Shown piece after piece: positions 34,445-42,526 of a stretch of 64,000 nucleotides of DNA (position 1 is the stretch's first letter; each line of letters opens with the position of its first letter). The stretch is taken from NCBI GenBank assembly GCA_018268755.1, contig JAFDVW010000019.1:212348-276347 (forward strand), written 5' to 3'. Both the position numbers and the translations under genes were made by a program. The notes under the pieces were generated by a model, which saw only the letters and a list, made by a program, of their open reading frames with translations, did not search any database and was not told the DNA's origin. Origin of the DNA: Acidobacteriota bacterium. Lineage in GTDB: Bacteria; Acidobacteriota; Terriglobia; Terriglobales; Acidobacteriaceae.

Positions 34445-34612
34445 TCACTGCAAAGAACCCACCACAGTCTCAACGTTTTCGGTATCTTCCGCCGAGATTG
34501 CACTCTCGACGAAGCCCCGTTTGTTGTGAGCAAAAAGTTGTTCCAAAAACATCCCCTGGGCCTCTAGTTTGGTTTCCGTCATGATTTTGGCATAGATTTT
34601 CGAGCGAAGTTT
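34445..34612 (-). pseudogene. C-terminal relic of an unidentified gene next to att scar 1
   Basis: The minus strand is open for 55 codons between an in-frame stop and the stop at 34447-34445, with no usable start. The peptide includes IYAKIMTETKLEAQG and FLEQLFAHNKRG and has the composition of a real helical protein end. Its position beside the att core, pointing towards it, is where an integrase gene normally ends, but I cannot confirm that identity from sequence. Confidence 0.4.
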
Positions 34613-34639
34613 TCAAGTTCTGATGCCGCAGCAAGCGTG

Positions 34640-34700
34640 GAGCAAGAATGAGAATGCACTTCTCGCCGCGGCAGACGAAGCAACCGAGCGAATTCCGGGC
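34640..34700 (-). pseudogene. Decayed fragment of an ardC gene
   Basis: About 52 of 61 bases match ardC at 1521-1581 in the same orientation. On the minus strand it encodes ARNSLGCFVCRGEKCILILA, against AWNSLGRFVRRGEKGILILA in the intact protein, with three Arg/Gly to Cys changes and no open flanks. This is a remnant of a second ArdC-bearing element. Confidence 0.75.
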
Positions 34701-35139
34701 CCATGCCCCCTCACATTCGAGGCGGTGGGCCGGGTTTCGCTACTATGCGATGAGAGAAGGAATGTTCTGGCTCAGCGTGAAATGGAGAAGCGACGTTCTC
34801 CGTTAGTGAGTATTCCGCCCTTCGGGCGGGATTTTCAAGGCATGAGGGTCTTTGGATCCGATGGAGTTGGGAGGCGCAAGAACGAGTCCTCACGCCCCCT
34901 TTCATCGGCTCGATGAGCCCACCGGGCTATCCCTCGGCATGGTTGCATCCCTGCAGTGCCCGCTTCCGTTTCGTCCGGCAAGCATCATTGTAGCTCCGCA
35001 GCGATATGCCGTTCTCAACCTCCAGTTTGGTCCTGATTGGTGAGTGAGGCGAAGGCCGCATCGAGCCGTGCTTGACACCGACAGAAACAAAGGTAACTTC
35101 CTTCTTTAGCGCCTAGTAAGTATTAAGTATATTGGCTCC
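34701..35139. other. Gene-poor debris between ardC relic and the secreted protein gene
   Basis: No supported gene. It holds a small hairpin at 34815-34836 and otherwise unassigned sequence. Confidence 0.45.
34815..34836 (+). terminator. Possible small terminator hairpin
   Basis: CCGCCC and GGGCGG pair across a 3-nt loop and are followed by GATTTTC. It lies in debris, so it may no longer serve a gene. Confidence 0.35.
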
Positions 35140-35769
35140 ATGTTGACGGCACGACTTGGCGCTCTTCTGCTGCTCGCGGTACTCGTTGCGAATGCGCAAC
35201 AAATCTCGGTCCCGAGGTCTGGCAAATCGCCCGCGCCCAGACTCCCGGCAATTGATTTCGACGCCTGCGGCAGCCCCAATCCGAGCATCTACTCCGGGGA
35301 ACCTTTACCCTTCAAACTGCAAGCGGACGATCGTTTGTATTCATCCTGGCAGGATAGCCGAGCGCTTGTACGTAGTCTTAAACGCGGAACACAGGTGACC
35401 AGGATCGGTGCCGTCAATATCACTCAAGAGCCTGACAGGGGCGTGATTACAGGCGAGGTTGATCAGTCGCTTGGTCCGCTGGCTCAGGGTGACGAGGTTC
35501 TCGGCTATGGCTTGCACTCTGACGGTCTCATATCCTTCTGGGGCAAGGGCATCTGGTTCACCGAATATTATGAGAATATTGCGTTTAAAGGCGCCTGCGG
35601 TTTCGCCGATAAGACCGCGTGTCGCGTCAATATCATTAAACACGGTGTGCAAGAATGGTGGATACAGCTGAAAACCAGTGACGGTGTGACGGGCTGGATC
35701 CTCGGACTCAAGCAGAGCGGCGACAAAGTGGCATATGGTCCAAACGCTGGATATGCGTGCCGCGACTGA
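35140..35769 (+). CDS. Exported protein with SH3-like C-terminal segment
   Basis: A 209-residue protein with a signal peptide (LGALLLLAVLVANAQ). The C-terminal region (about 150-200; EWWIQLKTSDGVTGWILGLK) resembles bacterial SH3-like domains, which bind cell-wall peptides. No enzymatic motif seen. It stands alone between the ardC relic and the IS element, and no partner is evident. Confidence 0.6.
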   Translation: MLTARLGALLLLAVLVANAQQISVPRSGKSPAPRLPAIDFDACGSPNPSIYSGEPLPFKLQADDRLYSSWQDSRALVRSLKRGTQVTRIGAVNITQEPDRGVITGEVDQSLGPLAQGDEVLGYGLHSDGLISFWGKGIWFTEYYENIAFKGACGFADKTACRVNIIKHGVQEWWIQLKTSDGVTGWILGLKQSGDKVAYGPNAGYACRD

Positions 35770-35888
35770 GGTGAGGCGTTACTGACTTCCTCGGACTTCA
35801 CCCGCCTAAGCCAACCTCCCAATAGTCAAACCGGAAACTTTTCACTTCACCGGCTGTCCGACATCGCGGCGTCTGGTCGCTTCGCTCT

Positions 35889-36832
35889 TCACGCGGCTTG
35901 CTGGCGGTGACTCTGGCGTTGCTGTCTGGCGGCTTCCAGCTTGCGGTCGCGTTCCAAGTGGATCTCCTGCTGACGCCCTGCCAGCACGTCCTTCGGCGTG
36001 ATGTAGCCGGTGGCGCTGTTTAGGCGGACGTTGTTGTAATACTCCACGTAGTTCTCGATCAGACGCCGCGCATCTCCAGCGACAGCGGCGTTCCGGGCCG
36101 AATGCACTCGCTCTTCAGCGATTTGTGCCAACGCTCGATTTTTCCATTCGATTGGGGATAGTGGAGTGAAGTTCGGACATGAGTCATGCCCGAGACGCGA
36201 ATAAACTCCTTGAAGTCGCGAGCAATGAACTGTGGACCATTATCCGAAATGATCCGTGGCTTCGCTTCCGGGTACTTCTCCTTGGCTCGCTGTAGGATCA
36301 CTTCGACATCAGCTTCTCGCATGGACTCACGCAGATCCCAATGCACGAGGAAACGGCTGAACCCATCCAGAATGCTCCACAAGTAATAGAAGGTGCCGCA
36401 CAGGTTGATGTGGGAAACGTCGATATGCCAGTGCTGATGCGGCTGCAGCGGCTGCTCGAAGCCGGTCCCCTTGCGCGACGGACACTTCTTCCACCGCGAT
36501 AGCAATCCCGCCTGTTTTAACACTCGCCAAACGCTCGCTGGACTGACCGCTACAACGTCAGCGTCGAGCATCATGAACGTCGGCCGCCGATAGCCTTCCA
36601 GCGGGTTCTTCAGATGGAACCCGATGATTGCTTCTTTCTCCCACGGCTCCATCCAGAAATCGCGGGGAACCCAACCGTTGTGCTCGTTGACGCACCCATA
36701 GCGCTGCCGCCAGTCATAGAACTTGCTGGCAGTCACGCCCAACCACGGGATGAGCCGTCCGACGCCGATCTCCGCCTTCTCCGACCAGCGTCGGACGAAA
36801 TCCACGACTAGATCCCGCACATCATGCGGCAC
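35889..36832 (-). pseudogene. IS3-family transposase OrfB (rve integrase core), frameshifted
   Basis: From 36832 the frame encodes a DDE integrase: helical N-terminus, HWHIDVSHINLCGTFYYL with the first Asp, SDNGPQF with the second Asp and YPQSNGKIERWHKSLK with the catalytic Glu. The frame ends early at 36059 (PLSLEMRGV). The conserved C-terminus (DARRLIENYVEYYNNVRLNS) continues in another frame to 35889. Restoring one G near 36070 rejoins the two, so this is a one-base deletion and the protein is probably inactive. Confidence 0.8.
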
Positions 36833-36843
36833 CCAGACACCGG

Positions 36844-37137
36844 TTAGAGTTCCCCAAGACTTTTTTTTAGCGCGATGTGCTCAGCCATCAGCTCAGCCAG
36901 TACCTCGTCCTTGGTCTGCACCTTCTTCTCCAAGAACTCGATTCGCTTCTGCTTCTCCTCCACTTGGCGGTGGGGACGCTCTTAAGACTGAAAAGCGGCA
37001 GCTCCGTTCTTGAACAGTTCCTTCTGCCAGCGGTAGAACACCGTTGGGCGCAGGCCCAGCTCTTCACACAGCTCCGAGACTGGCACTTTGTCCAGAAGAT
37101 GCCGCCTCAGGATGGCATGCTTCCGTTCCTTCCTCAT
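36844..37137 (-). pseudogene. IS3-family OrfA with in-frame stop
   Basis: From ATG 37137 the frame encodes a helix-turn-helix protein (HLLDKVPVSELCEELGLRPT, FYRWQKELF) and then a leucine-zipper-like part (VEEKQKRIEFLEKKVQTKDE). A TAA at 36984-36982 interrupts it at codon 52; the same frame continues to 36844 without other lesions. This matches OrfA of IS3 elements with a nonsense mutation. Confidence 0.75.
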
Positions 37138-37338
37138 ACGTTCGCTCCGTTATCTTAACGGACGAACCCTTTCTCCATTTCCAACTGAGGCAGGACAGGA
37201 AGAAGGAACGGCGAAATTGAACGAATGGGAAGTCCACTCATTGGCATCTGTGGAAGGTTGCTTAGTCAAGCCCACCCTTCCCCATACAGACACGTAAGGG
37301 CCGGGCACCCGATAGGAACGGCCTTGCTCCCAGTCGGA

Positions 37339-38316
37339 TCATTCCAACCCAACCACATTGATGGGCTGTCCCGCGAGAAAGGAAGCGAGATTGTTGACTG
37401 CGGTCTCCATTAGCCTGGCCCGCGCTTCCCTGGTAGCCCAAGCCATGTGAGGGGTAACGATACAGTTTTTTGCCCTGAGCAGCGGATTGTCCGGTCGCGG
37501 CGGTTCGCTGGATAAAACGTCGACTGCGGCCCCAGCGAGTCGTCCTGAATTCAGGCTCTCAGCCAGGTCATCTTCCATGATGAGCGCGCCGCGAGAAGTG
37601 TTTATCAAAAATGCAGTCGGTTTCATTAAGGCCAGATGTTCGCGCGAAATGATATTTTGCGTTTGGGGCGTAAGTGGACAATGCAAGCTGACAACGTCCG
37701 CTTGACGAAGAACATCTTCCAAAGGGGCCACCAGACCATTACTGAAACCTGACAAATCAGGATTTCTGTGGTTCGCAACCAGTAGCCGCATTCCGAACGC
37801 TTCCGCGATTTTGGCTACGGCACGACCAATCCGGCCGAATCCAACAATGCCCATGACCTTGCCATACAGCTCCACTTGCGGCCTCAGCCAAAAACACCAG
37901 TCAGGATTTCGCGACCATTCTCCAGTCTTCACAACGCTGTCATGGATGCCTACGTTGTTACACAGTTCAAGAATCAATGCAAACGTAAGCTGAGCCACGG
38001 AGGAGGATCCGTAGCTAGGAACGTTGGTGACGGTGACCCTGCGGGCGGCGGCTGCTTTCACATCCACAACGTTGTAGCCGGTAGCCAGAACTCCGATGTA
38101 TTTCAACCGTGGCAGAGATGCTAGTGTCTCGCTGCTCAACGGCGTCTTGTTGGTCAGAATAAGATCGGCAGCGGCAGCCCGCTCCACTATTAACGGTGTG
38201 TCGGTACGTTCATGCACTGTTAAGTGCGCTAGCTGACCAAAACTGTCCCATGAAAGATCACCGGGGTTTAATGCATACCCATCAAGGACAACCAGTTTCA
38301 ACGACTGTTCTTTCAT
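37339..38316 (-). CDS. D-2-hydroxyacid dehydrogenase (glyoxylate/hydroxypyruvate reductase-like)
   Basis: A 325-residue NAD(P)-dependent enzyme of the D-isomer 2-hydroxyacid dehydrogenase family. The Rossmann motif GFGRIG is at 159-164; the catalytic Arg242 (NTSRG), Glu271 (SSEPP) and His290 (TPHMAW) are all present. It interconverts 2-oxoacids such as glyoxylate or hydroxypyruvate with the D-hydroxyacids. An upstream TTG (38322) is possible, but ATG 38316 is preferred. It is separated from the cupin/ALDH genes by a strong hairpin, so it is probably its own unit. In the cluster it could handle C2 by-products of sugar-acid cleavage. Confidence 0.88.
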   Translation of the reverse strand: MKEQSLKLVVLDGYALNPGDLSWDSFGQLAHLTVHERTDTPLIVERAAAADLILTNKTPLSSETLASLPRLKYIGVLATGYNVVDVKAAAARRVTVTNVPSYGSSSVAQLTFALILELCNNVGIHDSVVKTGEWSRNPDWCFWLRPQVELYGKVMGIVGFGRIGRAVAKIAEAFGMRLLVANHRNPDLSGFSNGLVAPLEDVLRQADVVSLHCPLTPQTQNIISREHLALMKPTAFLINTSRGALIMEDDLAESLNSGRLAGAAVDVLSSEPPRPDNPLLRAKNCIVTPHMAWATREARARLMETAVNNLASFLAGQPINVVGLE

Positions 38317-38362
38317 TCGCAATTTTTACTCAATGGCTGGTAGTAGTTCGCAACTGGGCATC

Positions 38363-38392
38363 GAGGCCGCTTAAATGTGTTTAAGCGGCCTC
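38363..38392. terminator. Perfect 13-bp hairpin between cupin and dehydrogenase genes
   Basis: GAGGCCGCTTAAA and TTTAAGCGGCCTC pair perfectly around a TGTG loop, 9 bp beyond the cupin stop codon. The very stable stem suggests termination of the ALDH-cupin transcript. The T-run after it is weak on both strands. Confidence 0.65.
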
Positions 38393-38400
38393 CTTTCGGG

Positions 38401-38769
38401 TCAGGCCGGCATAGCTTCTTGTGTGCGGATTACAAATGTCTTTCTTACATAGTGGGGTATGTTCCATTCCATCTTGAGACCGGCAGGAAAATAGCAAAAG
38501 TCACCGGCGCGCAGCGTTTCAGGCTTGCCACCGACCGAAGTGACTATGGCTTCGCCTTCCAGAATCATCACGAATTCATCCCAGGCATATTCCCAATTGA
38601 ACTTCCCGGCAGTGCATTCCCACACCCCTTGCGTGACTTTCGCGTCGCCTGATTGGGCTGCCGTCCAGCCTTTTGCCGCCGGCCTTCCCGCCGTGATCAC
38701 ACTTTCAGGAATCGGTGAACTCGCAAGTTTCACCGTATGGGATTTATTTACCTTCACATCGACATTCAT
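38401..38769 (-). CDS. Small cupin (cupin_3/DUF861 type)
   Basis: A 122-residue single-domain cupin of the DUF861 type: WECTAGKFNWEYAWDEFVMI carries the first motif (with Glu and Trp instead of the usual His pair), and RAGDFCYFPAGLKMEWNIPH the second. Members are often found in catabolic clusters and are of unclear activity. It lies 42 bp downstream of the ALDH gene and is probably co-transcribed with it. Confidence 0.7.
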   Translation of the reverse strand: MNVDVKVNKSHTVKLASSPIPESVITAGRPAAKGWTAAQSGDAKVTQGVWECTAGKFNWEYAWDEFVMILEGEAIVTSVGGKPETLRAGDFCYFPAGLKMEWNIPHYVRKTFVIRTQEAMPA

Positions 38770-38811
38770 TATTTTCTCATCTCTCTCTGGGTTAAGGTGG
38801 TAAGACTGTTT

Positions 38812-40299
38812 CTAGCTCAAAGACCGCACAACGGATTGCTGCCGTAAATAATCGATCAAGGTATCAGGACCCAGCACGCCACCTCCGTAACCGCTCAGGT
38901 TGCAGCCGCCGTAAGCAATGCCGTGTGCGAATAAGTTGTGCCCATTGATCCAGCTATTGCCTGCAACCATCGCTTCCGCGACCCGATTGGCGCGGTTTAG
39001 GTCGCCACTCCACACACTGTTCGCCAATCCATAATTGGACTGATTCACCAGTTCGATCGCTTGTTGTTCGTCCTTGAAGCGCATCACGTAAGCGACTGGA
39101 CCAAAAATCTCCTCGCGAGCACAAACGTTGTCAGGTGAACCGGTCAGCAATGCCGGCTTCACATAAAATCCATTTTCGCGCCCTTTGACGTCCGCCTTAC
39201 CGCCTTGCAGCAGGAAGGAAGCCCCCTCTTTTGTTCCCTTTTCCAAATATCCCAACACCCTGCTTTGCTGCTTGGCGCTCACTACGGGGCCGAGGCCGGT
39301 ATCCGCCTCGCCACCATAGCCAATCCGCAGTGACTGCATGGTGGACGAAGCTCTTCCAATAAATGTGTCCCAAATTTTTTCCTGGACCAGCCAACGCGAT
39401 GCTGTACAGCATACTTGTCCAGCGTTGAGCGTGATAGCGCCAACCAGTTTGTCGGCGGCCGCTTCGACATCAATGTCATCAAATAGGACGGCCGCTCCTT
39501 TGCCGCCCAGCTCGAGTTTCACGGGCACTAAATTACGGCCACATGATTCAGCCACCAAACGCCCAACCTCCGGCGAACCGGTGAAGGTCATGCGATTGAC
39601 TCCCGGATGTTTCGCCAAAGCAGCACCGGCCCCTCCGCCCAATCCCGTCACAACATTGATCACACCAGCCGGAATACCAGCTTCTTCGGCCAGCTTACAG
39701 AAATACAGTGTAGATAGAGGAGTGTCTTCAGCAGGTTTCACCACCACCGTGTTTCCTGCCGCGAGTGCGGGGGCAATTCCCCAGCACAGCAAGAGAAAAG
39801 GAAAGTTCCACGGGACGATAAATCCGCATACCCCGTAGGGGAAACGGACGGTTCGGGCTTCAAAGCCCGAGACCGCTATCGGCTCTCGGCGACGCATGTA
39901 TACAGATAGGTCGGCATAGTAGCGGAATGTCGCAGCAGAGTTCGGGATGTCAAAACCAAGGGGTTGAGCGACAGGCTTTCCCACATCCAGAGACTCGATC
40001 TGCGCGAGAATTTCGCGATTGCGGTCAATCAGGTCCGCCAGGCGGTGCAGAATGACCGCCCGATCATTGGCTGGCATGGTGGCCCATCCGCTCTTATGAA
40101 ATGCCTGTCGGGCAGCCTTCACTGCCCCATCGATTTCCTTCTCGTCGCCCTCGGAAACCTTGGCCAGGACACTGCCTTCTCCCGGATCGCGGACCTCGAA
40201 GGTCTTGCCGCTCCCCGCGGGGACCCAATTCCCTCCAATAAACATCTTTAATGGCGCCCCAGACACAAAGGCCTTTGCCTCAACTTGCGCACTATTCAT
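38812..40299 (-). CDS. NAD(P)-dependent aldehyde dehydrogenase
   Basis: A 495-residue ALDH superfamily enzyme of usual length. It has IVPWNFPFLL at 161-170, the NAD-binding FTGSPEVG, general base Glu264 (LELGGKG) and nucleophile Cys297 (NAGQVCCTASR). It oxidises an aldehyde to the acid; by context this could be glycolaldehyde, lactaldehyde or 2-oxoglutarate semialdehyde from sugar-acid breakdown. It is divergent from the lactonase gene across a 355-bp regulatory region, and is probably induced together with it. Confidence 0.9.
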   Translation of the reverse strand: MNSAQVEAKAFVSGAPLKMFIGGNWVPAGSGKTFEVRDPGEGSVLAKVSEGDEKEIDGAVKAARQAFHKSGWATMPANDRAVILHRLADLIDRNREILAQIESLDVGKPVAQPLGFDIPNSAATFRYYADLSVYMRRREPIAVSGFEARTVRFPYGVCGFIVPWNFPFLLLCWGIAPALAAGNTVVVKPAEDTPLSTLYFCKLAEEAGIPAGVINVVTGLGGGAGAALAKHPGVNRMTFTGSPEVGRLVAESCGRNLVPVKLELGGKGAAVLFDDIDVEAAADKLVGAITLNAGQVCCTASRWLVQEKIWDTFIGRASSTMQSLRIGYGGEADTGLGPVVSAKQQSRVLGYLEKGTKEGASFLLQGGKADVKGRENGFYVKPALLTGSPDNVCAREEIFGPVAYVMRFKDEQQAIELVNQSNYGLANSVWSGDLNRANRVAEAMVAGNSWINGHNLFAHGIAYGGCNLSGYGGGVLGPDTLIDYLRQQSVVRSLS

Positions 40300-40402
40300 A
40301 AATGACCTCGCCGCGGGAGAACCCGCCCGAAAAACAGATTGTCGGTCGTCCGCGCAGTATCATAGCGAAATGACGGTTTAGCGTCCACATAAATCAGTCC
40401 AT

Positions 40403-40421
40403 AAATTACAATTTTGAATTT
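40403..40421. promoter_or_regulatory. Candidate operator, pseudo-palindrome A
   Basis: The 19-mer has the symmetry AATT-N2-AA-N-TT-N2-AATT plus matching end bases. The inner 17 bases agree with the site at 56982-56998 at 15 positions. AT-rich palindromes are typical of ROK-family repressor sites, and a ROK gene lies at 54508-55731. Confidence 0.45.
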
Positions 40422-40478
40422 TATACAACAGATAGTCCACATTTTACGACATATTTAGTTTGTTTTTGAACTTTATTC

Positions 40479-40508
40479 TTGACACGATACGTCTCTTCGT
40501 TCTATATA
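40479..40508 (+). promoter_or_regulatory. Promoter of the lactonase-aldolase-transporter operon
   Basis: TTGACA (40479-40484), an 18-nt spacer and TATATA (40503-40508) form a strong sigma-70 promoter. Candidate operator A lies 58 bp upstream. Confidence 0.6.
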
Positions 40509-40654
40509 CATTGCGGCATTCTTACGGACACCTGGCCCGTTTTGAGAACATCGGGGTTTGACTAACGCTGCTACGGGATACCTCGAATATCACGTAATGT
40601 TGCTGTCGCCCCAGGTAGCGATGGCAAAACCCTGATCTCCTCAAAGGGAACTCC

Positions 40655-41611
40655 ATGAGCGCAACACACGAAAATGCGGGCTTCATTCAAACCGTCCGAG
40701 GGCCCATACAGCCGGATCAACTCGGGATCACCTTGCCGCACGAGCACCTGTACGACCAGCTTTGGGAGATTCCCGGACGAAACGACTATGCTGGGCAACT
40801 CGATGACGATGAAGCGGTTTACGAGGAAGTGCTCGCCTTCCGGAAGGCCGGGGGTCAAAGCATCGTGGAATGTACGGTACGCGGCATTGGACGCAGCCCG
40901 GAGAAGTTAGCTCGCATTTCCGAACGAAGCGGCGTGAATATTGTGATGGGGTGCGGCTGGTACCGCCAGCCTTATTATCCGGCGGAAGATTTGATCGACC
41001 GCCGTTCCGCCGATGACTTGGCCCGCGAAATTATCGCGGAAATTGAACATGGCGTCGGTGAGAGTGGAATTCGGCCCGGAATCATTGGTGAAGTGGGAAC
41101 GGATAAATCATGGGTATCCGCGCAGGAAGAGCGCGTGCATCGCGCCGCGGCGCGCGCCCATCTGGCAACCGGACTAGCCATTACCACTCACTCCATCGGT
41201 AAGCCTGTCGGTCTGACAGAGCTGGATATTTTTGAAGATGAAGGGGTGGATCCTCATCGCGTCATTATTGGTCACTGCGATCACCCTTTCTGCCTCTCTC
41301 TGGAATATCACCAAGAGCTTCTCAAACGTGGTGCGTATGTGCAATTTGACACCGTGGGCAACAAGCCCCCGGAGATGGAAGAGCGCGCTTTCCATCTTCT
41401 GCTGAAGCACTTGGAGGCTGGCTACGCCGATCAGTTACTGCTTTCCCACGATGTCTGCAAAATCCAGCATTTTCGCTGTTTTGGCGGCAACGGCTTTACC
41501 TACCTTATAGAGACTTTTTTGCCCAAGCTACGTAAGGCTGGGGTCTCAGACGATTTGATCCACACAATGATCGTCGAAAACCCGAAAGGGATTTTCACGA
41601 TCCAGCGTTAA
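40655..41611 (+). CDS. Phosphotriesterase-family metal hydrolase, probable lactonase
   Basis: A 318-residue amidohydrolase-fold enzyme of the phosphotriesterase family. The metal ligands are visible: His29 and His31 (PHEHL), Glu in GIIGEVGTDK near 148 at the position of the carboxylated Lys in PTE, His in TTHS near 182, His in IGHCDH near 209, and Asp in SHDVCK near 266. Glu in place of Lys is as in the E. coli PHP branch. Many members hydrolyse lactones. In this cluster an aldonolactonase role between the sugar dehydrogenase and the dehydratase is the best inference. An AAAGGGAA site precedes the ATG. Confidence 0.85.
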   Translation: MSATHENAGFIQTVRGPIQPDQLGITLPHEHLYDQLWEIPGRNDYAGQLDDDEAVYEEVLAFRKAGGQSIVECTVRGIGRSPEKLARISERSGVNIVMGCGWYRQPYYPAEDLIDRRSADDLAREIIAEIEHGVGESGIRPGIIGEVGTDKSWVSAQEERVHRAAARAHLATGLAITTHSIGKPVGLTELDIFEDEGVDPHRVIIGHCDHPFCLSLEYHQELLKRGAYVQFDTVGNKPPEMEERAFHLLLKHLEAGYADQLLLSHDVCKIQHFRCFGGNGFTYLIETFLPKLRKAGVSDDLIHTMIVENPKGIFTIQR

Positions 41612-41673
41612 GAGATTTTAACGGTGAACGAACAACGTAGATATTTCAACTCTACCCAGGAGCGCGTACCGAG

Positions 41674-42465
41674 ATGAAGTCCTTGAAGACCCTGCTGAAG
41701 CAATCCCCTATGCTGGTTGGGATGACCACACAACACGTAATGCGTCCGTGGCTTTCAAAAGTTTGGAAGCACAGCGGGTGTGACTTTATCTTTGTGGAAT
41801 ACGAACATGGCTTTTTCAACGAAGCCGATTTAGCCGATTTCGTGCTTTCTTGCCGCTCCGAAGGATTGCCGATTGTCGCCAAAGTTCCGGAGCTTTCCCG
41901 CACTGCTGTGGCCAAGTTGCTGGATAGCGGCGTCACCGGAATTCAGTTGCCCTGGACGGAAAGCAAAGAGCAGATTGATCGCCTGGTTTCGCTGGTGAAG
42001 TTTCCTCCGCAAGGCATCCGCGCTGCCGCGCCGGGATGCGGCAACAGTGATTATGACCTGTCGGTTGACGGCCCCGCGTTTGTCGATCATGCCAACCAGG
42101 AAACCGTAGTACTGGCGCACATCGAAACCCGCCGTGGCGTGGAAAACATCGATGAAATCCTCTCCAATCCTCAGGTCGATATTGCCTTTGTCGGAATGTA
42201 CGACTTGTCCCTGAGTTACGGCGATGCGGGGAATTTCACCAATCCCGTGTTGGCAAAGGGAGTAGAGACTGTTATCGCGAGCGCGAAGCGCAACAACAAA
42301 GTTGTCGGTATGTATGTACCGGATGCGGCCGCTGCGGAACGCTGGTTCAAGAAGGGTGTCACCTTCTTCGAGACAGCCAGTGAAGTTGACCTTATCAATC
42401 AGGGCGCACAGAGAATCGTCCGCGACTTCCGTAATTTGGCGAAGGTAACGAAACCAGGAGCTTGA
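41674..42465 (+). CDS. HpcH/HpaI-family class II aldolase
   Basis: A 263-residue aldolase aligned residue by residue with E. coli HpaI over the active site: His45 (EYEHGFF) is conserved, Glu151 (HIETRRG) and Asp177 (GMYDLS) are the metal ligands. HpaI Arg70 is replaced by Lys70 (IVAKVPE), which is unusual because that Arg binds the pyruvate enolate. Such enzymes cleave 2-keto-3-deoxy sugar acids or related 4-hydroxy-2-oxoacids to pyruvate plus an aldehyde. The lactonase, dehydratase and aldehyde dehydrogenase nearby support that role. Confidence 0.85.
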   Translation: MKSLKTLLKQSPMLVGMTTQHVMRPWLSKVWKHSGCDFIFVEYEHGFFNEADLADFVLSCRSEGLPIVAKVPELSRTAVAKLLDSGVTGIQLPWTESKEQIDRLVSLVKFPPQGIRAAAPGCGNSDYDLSVDGPAFVDHANQETVVLAHIETRRGVENIDEILSNPQVDIAFVGMYDLSLSYGDAGNFTNPVLAKGVETVIASAKRNNKVVGMYVPDAAAAERWFKKGVTFFETASEVDLINQGAQRIVRDFRNLAKVTKPGA

Positions 42466-42526
42466 CCAATACCTCTCCAGCTCGGGAACGCAACCCTCTG
42501 CCTAACTGACAGGCCCAGGATTAAAC

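Larger units (their letters stand above)
35889..37137 (-). mobile_element. IS3-family insertion sequence, inactivated
   Basis: The two-ORF IS3 layout (OrfA, then OrfB with an rve integrase core) is present on the minus strand. Both ORFs are broken: a TAA in OrfA and a one-base deletion in OrfB. I could not define terminal inverted repeats or a target duplication with confidence, so the ends given are those of the coding parts; the true element is slightly longer. Confidence 0.7.
40300..40654. other. Divergent regulatory region between ALDH and lactonase genes
   Basis: A 355-bp AT-rich region without a gene. It includes the candidate operator at 40403-40421, a TTAGTTTGTTT block (40455-40465) like half of a Bacillus XylR (ROK) operator, and the promoter at 40479-40508. 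The predicted leader of the plus transcript is about 140 nt. Confidence 0.55.

Noticed and set aside
40655..41611. Organophosphate-degrading phosphotriesterase
   Set aside because: Glu replaces the bridging carboxylated Lys and the context is sugar catabolism, so a lactonase or related hydrolase is more likely.
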